Positions 42,991-50,658 of a DNA stretch of 55,759 bases are shown piece after piece. The position numbers and the translations under genes are program-made. The stretch is from JBDTVS01 sp040007095. Lineage in GTDB: Bacteria > Acidobacteriota > Vicinamibacteria > Vicinamibacterales > CAVVIG01. The notes below the pieces were generated by a model. It did no database searches. It was not told where the DNA came from and saw only the letters and a program-made list of their open reading frames with translations. The DNA lies in assembly GCA_040007095.1 (NCBI GenBank), contig JBDTVS010000136.1:1-55759 (forward strand), written 5' to 3'. Every line of letters begins with the position of its first letter. The first letter of the stretch is position 1.

Positions 42991-44205
42991 ATGCCGACCT
43001 TTGCCTATTCCGGACGGACGCGGGCGGGTCAGACCGTGAACGGCGAGCGCAGCGCCGACTCGATGGAGGCTGCCGTCGCGGCGTTGCGCCGCGAGCAGGT
43101 CCTGGTCACGCGGATTGTGCCGGCCAAAGCTTCGCCGACGGCAACGACCAAGGTCGGCAAGCTCGGGAAGAGGGTCAAGGCGAAAAACCTGGCCGTATTC
43201 ACGCGTCAGTTCTCCGTGATGATCGACGCGGGCCTGCCGTTGGTGCAATGCCTCGAGATTCTTGGCGGCCAGGAGGAAGACAGGAACTTCGCGGCCGTCA
43301 TCTTGACGACACGTTCGGATGTCGAATCGGGCGCCACCCTCGCCGATGCCATGCGGAAACACCCCAAGACGTTCGATCCCCTGTTTACCAACATGGTGGC
43401 GGCCGGTGAAGCCGGCGGCATCCTCGACACCATTCTGAAGCGACTTGCGACCTACATCGAGAAGAGCGTGAAGCTCGCCGGTCAGGTCAAGTCGGCCATG
43501 GTCTATCCCATTGCCGTGATCGTGATCGCGGCGGGGGTGGTGGGCCTCATCTTGTGGAAAGTCATCCCGACCTTCGCCGCGCTCTTTGCCGGCCTCGGCG
43601 CCCAACTGCCCCTCGCGACCCGCGTCGTGATCGCCCTGAGCAACAACCTGGTGCGCTATTTTCCGTTCCTGGCTGCGCTCCTCGTGGCGGCAGCCTATGG
43701 CTTCCGGCAGTACTACGCGACCAGCCAGGGGCGCCGTGCGGTGGACGGCACGATGCTCAAGCTGCCGATACTCGGCCTGATCCTTCGAAAGATCGCGGTC
43801 GCTCGATTCTGCCGGACCCTCTCGACGCTCATCAGCTCCGGCGTGCCCATCCTGGACGGTCTGGAGATCACCGCCAAAACGTCCGGCAACTCAGTCATAG
43901 AAGATGCGGTCATGGTGACGCGCAAGAGCATCGAACGGGGCGAAACGATTGCCGTGCCTCTGAAGGAGACCCGGGTGTTCCCGGCGATGGTGACGCAGAT
44001 GATAGGGGTTGGCGAGGCGACCGGGGCCCTCGATACGATGCTTGAGAAGATTGCCGATTTCTACGAGGAAGAGGTGGATGTGGCGGTCGCGGGGCTGCTG
44101 ACGCTCCTCGAGCCAATCATGATTGCCGTGCTTGGCGCTGTGGTCGGAGGCATCGTCATCGCGATGTATCTGCCAATTTTTGACCTGATCAGCAAGCTGA
44201 CGTAA
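42991..44205 (+). CDS. pilC: Type IV pilus inner-membrane platform protein PilC
   Basis: A 404-residue GspF-family protein. Two repeated cytoplasmic domains (KAKNLAVFTRQFSVMIDAGL at about 60-80 and AVARFCRTLSTLISSGVPIL at about 270-290) alternate with three transmembrane helices (YPIAVIVIAAGVVGLILW, FPFLAALLVAAAYGF, and the last near MIAVLGAVVGGIVIAMYLPI). It couples the PilB/PilT motors to pilin. GGAGGTAG precedes the ATG. Confidence 0.97.
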   Translation: MPTFAYSGRTRAGQTVNGERSADSMEAAVAALRREQVLVTRIVPAKASPTATTKVGKLGKRVKAKNLAVFTRQFSVMIDAGLPLVQCLEILGGQEEDRNFAAVILTTRSDVESGATLADAMRKHPKTFDPLFTNMVAAGEAGGILDTILKRLATYIEKSVKLAGQVKSAMVYPIAVIVIAAGVVGLILWKVIPTFAALFAGLGAQLPLATRVVIALSNNLVRYFPFLAALLVAAAYGFRQYYATSQGRRAVDGTMLKLPILGLILRKIAVARFCRTLSTLISSGVPILDGLEITAKTSGNSVIEDAVMVTRKSIERGETIAVPLKETRVFPAMVTQMIGVGEATGALDTMLEKIADFYEEEVDVAVAGLLTLLEPIMIAVLGAVVGGIVIAMYLPIFDLISKLT

Positions 44206-44343
44206 GCAACCGACGTTGCTTGCCGATACCACCGACGGTACTAGTATGAGGCCGATCAAAACTGTAATCGGAGTCATTCAGACGAATGATTTGAGACCTT
44301 GTTTTTGTGGAGGTTTACCCGCGCGTCTGACCTCCAGTAGACA

Positions 44344-44359
44344 TGGCACTCCCATTGCT
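44344..44359 (+). promoter_or_regulatory. Sigma-54 (RpoN) promoter of the pilin gene
   Basis: TGGCAC (44344-44349), then five bases, then TTGCT (44355-44359) fits the -24/-12 consensus of RpoN promoters. It lies 71 bp before the pilin ATG. Pilin genes in several bacteria are RpoN/PilR-dependent, and a PilS-like kinase is encoded at 53656. The 225-bp gap 44206-44430 holds no gene. Confidence 0.8.
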
Positions 44360-44430
44360 GTGGAGGATGGCACCGCGCACCGGTCACCATCTCGATAGTG
44401 GAAAGTAACACGTTCGTTTAGGGGGCAGTA

Positions 44431-44964
44431 ATGAAGACTAAGATTCGTTCCAATTCAGGGTTCACGTTGATCGAGCTATTGATTGTCGTCGCCATCATCG
44501 GCATCATCGCGGCCATCGCGGTGCCGGGCTTGCTGCGGGCTAGAATGTCCGGCAACGAGGCGTCTGCCATCGGATCGCTGCGCGCGATCAACAGTGGCGA
44601 AGCGGCGTATTCCACCAGTTGTGCCAGCGGCTCCTACGCCATCACGCTCGAGGACCTGGTCAAGGCGCCGGTGGGCAGTAACCAGGGCTTCATCAGCCCC
44701 GATCTCAAGTCGAACGGCGTATCGAAAAGCGGCTATGCCGTCTCGATTGCCAAGGACGGGGCGCTAGGCGTTACGGATATGGCGCCGGTGGTCACGTGCA
44801 ACGCGTCGGCGGGGACACCGGCGAGCTCCTACTTCGCCAAGGCCGATCCGGTTACGCCCGGCGGCACTGGCACGCGCTTCTTCGCGACCGACACGCGCGG
44901 CACCCTCTTCTTCGACGCAGCGACCATCGCCAACCCGATCGCCGTCACGACCGTGGTTCAGTAA
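44431..44964 (+). CDS. pilA: Type IV major pilin-like prepilin
   Basis: A 177-residue prepilin. A ten-residue leader ends SNSG; cleavage before Phe11 gives mature FTLIELLIVVAIIGIIAAIA with the conserved Glu5. The globular part has two cysteines (64 and 123) that could form one disulfide. A GGGG site precedes the ATG, and a sigma-54 promoter lies upstream. Its own promoter and its place right after pilC support the major pilin role, though a pseudopilin is possible. Confidence 0.9.
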   Translation: MKTKIRSNSGFTLIELLIVVAIIGIIAAIAVPGLLRARMSGNEASAIGSLRAINSGEAAYSTSCASGSYAITLEDLVKAPVGSNQGFISPDLKSNGVSKSGYAVSIAKDGALGVTDMAPVVTCNASAGTPASSYFAKADPVTPGGTGTRFFATDTRGTLFFDAATIANPIAVTTVVQ

Positions 44965-45068
44965 CTCTTCGTCTTCCCGCAATGGGCAAGGCCGAGTGGG
45001 TCCTCTGCCCGTTGCCGTTCGTTCGCGTCCGCCGCTCCTGCTGGTCGCGGTCAGTTTCAGCCCGGGCG

Positions 45069-45148
45069 AACCACCGAGCGCACCGAGATCACCGACAAGA
45101 ACAGCCTTTTGGCTCGGTGTGCTCGGTGCGCTCGGTGGTTTATTTCAA
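45069..45148. repeat. 72-bp palindrome with 9-bp-period arms, then T-rich tail
   Basis: AACCACCGAGCGCACCGAG (45069-45087) is the exact complement of CTCGGTGCGCTCGGTGGTT (45122-45140). The pairing continues inward with CACCGA/TCGGTG, and AGCC-TTTT-GGCT caps the loop. Each arm is three 9-bp repeats (CTCGGTGTG, CTCGGTGCG, CTCGGTGGT). TTATTTC follows, so it could also end the pilin transcript. It fills part of the 266-bp gap before the VKOR gene. Confidence 0.9.
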
Positions 45149-45230
45149 ACTGCGGTCAGTCCTCTGCTGCTGCCAATCCTGCGGCCAGGCTTGACGCCGA
45201 TCCTCTGCTGCAGTTACAACACTCCTATCC

Positions 45231-46457
45231 ATGAGCAAGTCTGCTGCTGGTTTGGCTCTCGCGTGCGCGGTCGTCGGGGTGGGCGCTTCACTGGCCGCGG
45301 CCTACGTGCACTACCACCTCTTGCTCGACCCCACCTACACCAGTTTTTGCGATGTCAACGCGACCGTCAGCTGCACGCAGGTGTATTTGAGCCGGTTCAG
45401 CACCGTTCGCGGCATCCCGGTCGCGCTGATCGGCGCCATCTGGTTTGTCGGCGCGACTTTGCTGGCGCTGAGCGGCCTCGTCGGCAGTGAGACCGCGCGC
45501 GAGAACGCTCCCGGGTATCTGTTTGCCGTCTCGACGGTCGCGCTCGCCGTCGTGCTGTATTTCGAATACGTCTCGTTCGTCGTGCTGAAGGCCGTCTGCG
45601 CACTGTGTTTGACCATGGCAGCCGCCGTGGTCGCGTTGTTTTTTCTTTCCGGTTCCACGACGCCGTTCCCTATGACTACATTGCCTCGCCGTGCCGCGCG
45701 CGACCTGCGCGCCCTGTTCACCAGCCCCGTCGCCCTCGTCGTGACGTTGCTCTTTCTCGGGGGCGCCGCCACGACCCTTGCCTGGTTCCCTCGCGAAGCG
45801 GCATCGGCGGCGGGCGCAAGTGTGGAGGAAGCCGCCAAGGCCGGACAGTCGCCTGCGGCCGCTCCCGCGCCGACGCAGAGCCAGGCGTCGGAGTTCGAAA
45901 AATACTGGGAGGCGAGGGAGCACGTGGCGATGGCCATTCCGGCCGAAGGCGCGAAAGTGCTGATCGTCAAGTTCAACGACTTCCAGTGTCCCCCGTGCCG
46001 CAATTCGCACCTGGCCTACAAGCCGCTGCTGACGAAGTTCGCTGCCGAGCATCCCGGGCAGGTCCGCTACGTCTTGAAGGATTACCCGCTCGACGCCGAG
46101 TGCAACGTCAATGTCGCCAACACGATTCACCCGGCTGCGTGTGAAGCCGCCGTGGCCGTGCGCCTCGCCCGGACGCACAATCGTGAAGATCAGATGATCG
46201 AGTGGATCTTCGCGAATCAACCGCAATTGACGCCCGAACTGGTCAAGCAGGGCGCGCGCGAGGTCGGGCAGGTGACGGACTTCGACGCCAAATACGCCGC
46301 CACGCTCGAATCGGTCAAGAGCGAGATCGCCCTTGGCAAGCAGCTGGGCGTGATGGCCACTCCCACCTTCTTCATCAACGGCAAGAAGGTCGATGGTGCC
46401 CTGCCACCGCAGTATTTCCAGCAGGCGATCGAATACGAGCTCAAAAACGCGAAGTAG
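45231..46457 (+). CDS. VKOR-DsbA fusion (disulfide-bond formation)
   Basis: A 408-residue membrane enzyme. Residues 1-190 form a VKOR domain of four or five helices with the loop cysteines C40 and C48 and the active-site CALC (C123, C126). After a Pro/Ala linker, residues 225-408 are a DsbA/thioredoxin domain with CPPC (C253-C256) and the cis-proline segment MATPTFFINGKKVDG. It would oxidise exported proteins and pass electrons to quinone. It lies between the pilin gene and the ABC exporter pair, so pilin or pilus proteins are likely clients. Confidence 0.93.
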   Translation: MSKSAAGLALACAVVGVGASLAAAYVHYHLLLDPTYTSFCDVNATVSCTQVYLSRFSTVRGIPVALIGAIWFVGATLLALSGLVGSETARENAPGYLFAVSTVALAVVLYFEYVSFVVLKAVCALCLTMAAAVVALFFLSGSTTPFPMTTLPRRAARDLRALFTSPVALVVTLLFLGGAATTLAWFPREAASAAGASVEEAAKAGQSPAAAPAPTQSQASEFEKYWEAREHVAMAIPAEGAKVLIVKFNDFQCPPCRNSHLAYKPLLTKFAAEHPGQVRYVLKDYPLDAECNVNVANTIHPAACEAAVAVRLARTHNREDQMIEWIFANQPQLTPELVKQGAREVGQVTDFDAKYAATLESVKSEIALGKQLGVMATPTFFINGKKVDGALPPQYFQQAIEYELKNAK

Positions 46458-46523
46458 ATCGGTCCTGAGCGGCGAAGCCCGTCCGAACAACCTGCGCGGC
46501 GAAGACGGTGCTCTTAGAGGTTC

Positions 46524-47498
46524 ATGAGCATGCGCGCGCTTGCCACGTTCGACCTCACAAAAGACTACGCGCTTGGCTTCTGGCGCAAGCGCCCCTATCG
46601 TGCGCTCGATCGTCTGACCCTGCAGGTCGACACCGGCGAGGTTTTTGGATTCCTCGGACCGAACGGCGCCGGCAAGACCACGACCCTCAAGCTCCTCATG
46701 AGCCTGGTCTTTCCGACCGCCGGTCGTGCCGAGATCCTCGAACGCCCGCTCGGCGACCTGGCCATGAAACGGCGCATCGGCTACCTGCCGGAAAACCCGT
46801 ATTTCTACGACCATCTGACCGCTGAAGAGCTGCTGGTGTACTTCGCGGCGCTCTTCGGTTATCGGGGGCGCGACCGACGTGTCCGTGCCGCCCGGCTGCT
46901 CGATGAGGTCGGCGTCGGCGCCGAGCGGCGCCTGCCGCTCCGCAAGTTCTCGAAGGGGATGCTGCAGCGCGTCGGGATCGCCCAGGCGCTGATCAACGAT
47001 CCGGAACTCGTGATTCTCGACGAGCCGATGTCCGGGCTCGATCCGTTGGGGCGCCGCGACGTGCGCGCCTTGATCCTGCGTCTGCGCGATCGTGGATGCA
47101 CGGTGTTCTTCAGTTCCCACGTGCTGAGCGACGCCGAAGCGCTCTGCAGCCGGGTGGCGATTCTCGCGAATGGCCGTCTCGTGACCGCCGGGCGCTTGAG
47201 CGACATGCTCGCGTTTCGGGCGCGCGGCTGGGAGCTTGTGATGTCACACCTCACGGCGGATCTGGTGGCGGCGCTCGCGTCCCGCGTGCGCGGCGCCGTG
47301 CGGATTGGCGAGGGACGCTACGCGTTCGACTTGTCCGTCGATCCGCCGCCCGAACGCCTGGTGGCGGAGCTGGCCGCGATGGGCGCCCGCCTGGTGTCGC
47401 TGAACCCGATTCGGGAAACGCTCGAAGAATTCTTCGTGCAGCAGGTGTCGTCGCCGGCAGCCCGCGCGCCGCGCGGCGGCATCGAGGCGGCGTCATGA
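46524..47498 (+). CDS. ABC transporter ATP-binding protein (PilH-like context)
   Basis: A 324-residue ATPase. Walker A is GFLGPNGAGKTTTLKLLM, the signature is the FSKGMLQRVGIAQAL form, Walker B is ELVILDEPMSGLDPLGRRD, followed by the H-loop VFFSSHVLSDAE. The C-terminal 100 residues are an extra regulatory domain of the NatA/GldA group. Its stop overlaps the permease ATG. In Myxococcus xanthus an ABC ATPase (pilH) occupies the same place between pilA and pilD and is needed for pili; equivalence here is inferred from position. Confidence 0.9.
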   Translation: MSMRALATFDLTKDYALGFWRKRPYRALDRLTLQVDTGEVFGFLGPNGAGKTTTLKLLMSLVFPTAGRAEILERPLGDLAMKRRIGYLPENPYFYDHLTAEELLVYFAALFGYRGRDRRVRAARLLDEVGVGAERRLPLRKFSKGMLQRVGIAQALINDPELVILDEPMSGLDPLGRRDVRALILRLRDRGCTVFFSSHVLSDAEALCSRVAILANGRLVTAGRLSDMLAFRARGWELVMSHLTADLVAALASRVRGAVRIGEGRYAFDLSVDPPPERLVAELAAMGARLVSLNPIRETLEEFFVQQVSSPAARAPRGGIEAAS

Positions 47499-48301
47499 GC
47501 GCGACGGCGGCGATCGCCCTCAACGTGTTCCGCGAATCGGTTCGCGATCGGGTGCTCTACAACCTGGTCCTGTTCGCGATTCTGCTGATCGGCGCCTCGT
47601 ACCTCATCGGACAGCTGACGGCCGGACAGGACGTGAAGATCATCAAGGATCTCGGTCTGTCGGCGACGTCGATCTTCGGGCTGTTCATCGCCGTATTCAT
47701 CGGTATCGGGCTGGTGTCGAAAGAAGTGGAGCGTCGCAGCGTCTACAGCCTGCTGGCAAAGCCGATTCATCGCTATCAGATGATTGCCGGCAAGTACGCC
47801 GGCCTCACGCTCACGCTGATCGTCAACCTCTCGATCATGGCGGCGGCGTTGTATGCGGTGTTGGCCTACATGGCATGGGGCGTTCCTGGGGACGTGCAGA
47901 AGGCGTGGGACGCACCGGCGCTCGATCCGGCCATGGCCAAAGCGCTGGCGCTGACGCTGGTCGAGTTGATGATCGTCACCGCCATCGCACTTTTCTTCTC
48001 GACCTTTTCGACGCCGATGCTGTCCGCGGCCTTCACCGTTGCGCTATTCGTCGTCGGCCATTTCAGCAGCGACTTGCGCAACTTCGAGCAGGTTGTCGAC
48101 TCTCCGGCCACCGCCGCGTTGGCGCGCACCCTGTACTGGCTGTTACCCAATCTGGCGCAGTTCGACGTCAGGTCGCAAGTCGTGCATTCGCAGCCGGTGC
48201 TCCTCGGGTACATGCTGTGGACGATGACCTACGCGGCGTTTTACATCGCCGCCCTCCTGGTGGCGGCGATGATCATTTTTTCCCGCCGCGACTTCAAATG
48301 A
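47495..48301 (+). CDS. ABC-2 type permease (PilI-like context)
   Basis: A 268-residue permease with about six transmembrane helices (YNLVLFAILLIGASYLIGQL, SIFGLFIAVFIGIGLVSKEV, YAGLTLTLIVNLSIMAAALY, and the last near YIAALLVAAMIIFSRRD). The IGLVSKEVERRSVYSLLAKP loop is typical of ABC-2 permeases paired with GldA/NatA ATPases. It overlaps its ATPase by ATGA, so the two form one transporter. Position matches pilI of Myxococcus. The exported substrate is unknown. Confidence 0.88.
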   Translation: MSATAAIALNVFRESVRDRVLYNLVLFAILLIGASYLIGQLTAGQDVKIIKDLGLSATSIFGLFIAVFIGIGLVSKEVERRSVYSLLAKPIHRYQMIAGKYAGLTLTLIVNLSIMAAALYAVLAYMAWGVPGDVQKAWDAPALDPAMAKALALTLVELMIVTAIALFFSTFSTPMLSAAFTVALFVVGHFSSDLRNFEQVVDSPATAALARTLYWLLPNLAQFDVRSQVVHSQPVLLGYMLWTMTYAAFYIAALLVAAMIIFSRRDFK

Positions 48302-48380
48302 GCACATGTCCGCGCAGGCCGGAGAGACCGATTGAAGGAGATCCAGGTGCCGCTGGGCCTGGCGGCGGTTCGAAATCGCG

Positions 48381-49340
48381 ATGAAGGACGTCACCCGGCT
48401 GGCGACGGTGGTTGCTCTCGTTGTGGCCCTGATGGCGGCGGCGATCCGCGTCCAGGCCGAACGTGAGCGCCGGTATCCGTCCGAGGTGATTGAGAGCGAC
48501 ACGCTGTACTTGGGGTCCGGCGCCCTCGTCAGCCGGCTGTCAATTGCGTACGCGCCCCTGGTCGCGGACGTGTATTGGATCCGCGCCCTGCAATACTACG
48601 GCGGAACCAAGCGCAGGCTGGCGTCGGAGCCGTCGGCGCTGACGCCTCCACCCGCGCTGGCCGCCGATCCGGCCGGACAGTACCCGCTGTTGTATCCGCT
48701 GCTCGACCTGACGACGACCCTCGACCCTCGATTCAACGTGGCGTATCGGTTCGGTTCAGTCTTTCTGGCGGAGCCCTATCCCAATGGCCCAGGCCGTCCC
48801 GATCTGGCGGTGATGCTTCTCGAGAAGGGGCTGCGCAGCCGGCCCGACAAGTGGGAATACATGCAAGACATCGGTTTCGTGCACTACTGGTATCGTCAAG
48901 ACTACCGGACGGCCGCCGCGTGGTTTGATAAAGCCAGCCGCGTGACGGGGGCGCCCTGGTGGCTCGCGTCGTTGGCCGCGACGACGCTCGCGCAGGGCGG
49001 CGAGCGTCGATCGTCCCGCCAGATGTGGACGGCGATCCACGAGTCGGCGGAAGTCGACTGGCTGAAGCGCGACGCCGAGCGCCGGCTGCTCCAACTGCGC
49101 GCGCTCGACGAAATCGATGCACTCCAAATACAGCTGTCAGACTTCCTGAAACGGACCGGGCAGCGGGCCACGAACTGGCCCGCCCTTGTCCGCGACCGCG
49201 TCGTGCCTGGGGTGATGGTCGATCCGACCGGGACGCCGTACGAGCTCACCGAGGACGGCGCCGTCGAATTGTCGCGGCGCTCGGCGTTGTGGCCGCTGCC
49301 TGCGGAGCCCCAGGCGGCTCGTCCGCGATCGGCACCATGA
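48381..49340 (+). CDS. Membrane-anchored helical-repeat protein of unknown function
   Basis: A 319-residue protein with one N-terminal helix (LATVVALVVALMAAAIRVQA) and a helical, aromatic-rich exported domain. APLVADVYWIRALQYYGG, LLYPLLDLTTTLDPRFNVAY and WEYMQDIGFVHYWYRQDYRT look like TPR-type helix pairs. It follows the ABC pair and overlaps pilD by 4 bp (ATGA), so it belongs to the pilus operon. By position it may stand for PilG of Myxococcus, but similarity cannot be shown here. Confidence 0.75.
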   Translation: MKDVTRLATVVALVVALMAAAIRVQAERERRYPSEVIESDTLYLGSGALVSRLSIAYAPLVADVYWIRALQYYGGTKRRLASEPSALTPPPALAADPAGQYPLLYPLLDLTTTLDPRFNVAYRFGSVFLAEPYPNGPGRPDLAVMLLEKGLRSRPDKWEYMQDIGFVHYWYRQDYRTAAAWFDKASRVTGAPWWLASLAATTLAQGGERRSSRQMWTAIHESAEVDWLKRDAERRLLQLRALDEIDALQIQLSDFLKRTGQRATNWPALVRDRVVPGVMVDPTGTPYELTEDGAVELSRRSALWPLPAEPQAARPRSAP

Positions 49341-50104
49341 CTGACTGGCCGTTCCTCGCCGCGGCTGCCCTGTTCGGTGCTGTCGTCGGCAGCTTTCTTA
49401 ACGTCTGCATCTACCGGTTGCCTCGCGGTGCCTCCATCGTCTGGCCGGCTTCGGCGTGCGCGCTGTGTGGGCGGACGCTGTCGTGGTTCGAGAACGTGCC
49501 GATCGTGAGCTATGTCGTGCTGCGAGGGCGATGCCGCTCGTGCGGCGATCCGATCTCTCCACGCTATCCAATCGTCGAGACGCTGACCGCGCTGATGTTT
49601 GCGCTGGGCTGGTGGCAGTACGGACCGGGCGTGCTGCTGGCATCACGTCTCGTCCTGGGCTGCGCACTGATCGTGCTGTTCGAGATCGATCGCGAGCATC
49701 AGATCCTGCCGCACGCGATTACGCTGCCGGGCATCGTTGTCGGACTTGCATTCAGCTTCTTCACCGAGCCAGGGTGGCAGGCCTCGCTCGAGGGCCTGTT
49801 GCTCGGCGGGGGCATTTTGCTGGCCCTCGGGTACGGCTATTACTTCCTCCGGCACGAGGAAGGACTGGGGATGGGCGACTTCAAGATGCTGGCGATGATC
49901 GGCGCGTTCCTCGGATGGCGTCTGACGCTAATGACGCTCATGCTGGCGTCGCTCAGTGGCTCTATCGTCGGGATATTGCTGATGGTGAAGAAGCGTGGCG
50001 GGATGAAGACGGCTTTGCCGTTCGGGACGTTTCTCGCCATCGGCGCCGCAGCCTCCGCGGTCATTGGGCCCGGTCTCTTGGATTGGTACTTGAAACTGTG
50101 GTGA
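49337..50104 (+). CDS. pilD: Prepilin peptidase PilD
   Basis: A 255-residue inner-membrane aspartyl protease with N-methyltransferase activity. GSFLNVCIYRLPRG opens it, a four-cysteine zinc-like pair (CALC and CRSC) is in the cytoplasmic loop, and the catalytic aspartates are in FEIDREHQILP and in GLGMGDFKMLAMIGAFLG. It cleaves the pilin and minor prepilins encoded nearby. ATG 49337 overlaps the stop of the preceding gene. Confidence 0.96.
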   Translation: MTDWPFLAAAALFGAVVGSFLNVCIYRLPRGASIVWPASACALCGRTLSWFENVPIVSYVVLRGRCRSCGDPISPRYPIVETLTALMFALGWWQYGPGVLLASRLVLGCALIVLFEIDREHQILPHAITLPGIVVGLAFSFFTEPGWQASLEGLLLGGGILLALGYGYYFLRHEEGLGMGDFKMLAMIGAFLGWRLTLMTLMLASLSGSIVGILLMVKKRGGMKTALPFGTFLAIGAAASAVIGPGLLDWYLKLW

Positions 50105-50658
50105 CGAACACCCGTCATCGCACTGACGGGGGCCTGCCACGCCGGGTCGGCGCCGCAGCTCGAGTAGTCTGGCCGCCGGCGTTGCTGTTGCTGTTTCTCG
50201 TGGCCTTCCGCGGGGCAGATGCCGGCGATCGCGTCGGAGACATCAGCGCCGAGCGTGTGGGTGACGGCTCCATGGCGAGCGCGGCTGGGCACGCAAGCTC
50301 CAAGAGAGTCGGCGGCGCCGCGGAAACCGTGGACCAATGCGAGCAATCGCCGCCCCTGGACGTGGTCGCGCTCGAGCGGTGCCTTCTCGTCCAACCCGAC
50401 GATGTGGAGCTGATGCTCGACCTGGGTGCTGCGTACGAGTCCGGGGGGCGATGGGCGGATGCCGAGGGCGTGTATTTGCGAGCGACTCGAGTCGATCCGC
50501 GCGACGGCGAGCCTCATCGTCGTCTCGGCCGGGGCTATCTCGCTCATGGCGATCGGGAAGCCGCCCGGCGAGAAGGTGTGGCGGCGCGGGCAACTCTGCC
50601 GGGCGATCCCGAGGTTCTCCACCTCGTGGAGGCTGACGGCGACCGAGCGGCGCCGTAA
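50101..50658 (+). CDS. TPR-containing exported protein
   Basis: A 185-residue protein. A hydrophobic stretch (WPPALLLLFLVAFRGADA) forms a signal or anchor, and the C-terminal 80 residues carry two TPR-like repeats (LMLDLGAAYESGGRWADAEG, VYLRATRVDPRDGEPHRRLG, RGYLAHGDREAAR). It starts at GTG 50101 (or GTG 50098), overlapping the pilD stop, and shares its last base with the next ATG. It is tied to the pilus operon by overlap alone; no specific role is evident. Confidence 0.72.
   Translation: MTNTRHRTDGGLPRRVGAAARVVWPPALLLLFLVAFRGADAGDRVGDISAERVGDGSMASAAGHASSKRVGGAAETVDQCEQSPPLDVVALERCLLVQPDDVELMLDLGAAYESGGRWADAEGVYLRATRVDPRDGEPHRRLGRGYLAHGDREAARREGVAARATLPGDPEVLHLVEADGDRAAP

Noticed and set aside
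45288..47120. 610-codon minus-strand frame opposite the VKOR and ABC genes
   Set aside because: Low-complexity Arg/Gln/Glu-rich product with no domain, opposite two clear genes.
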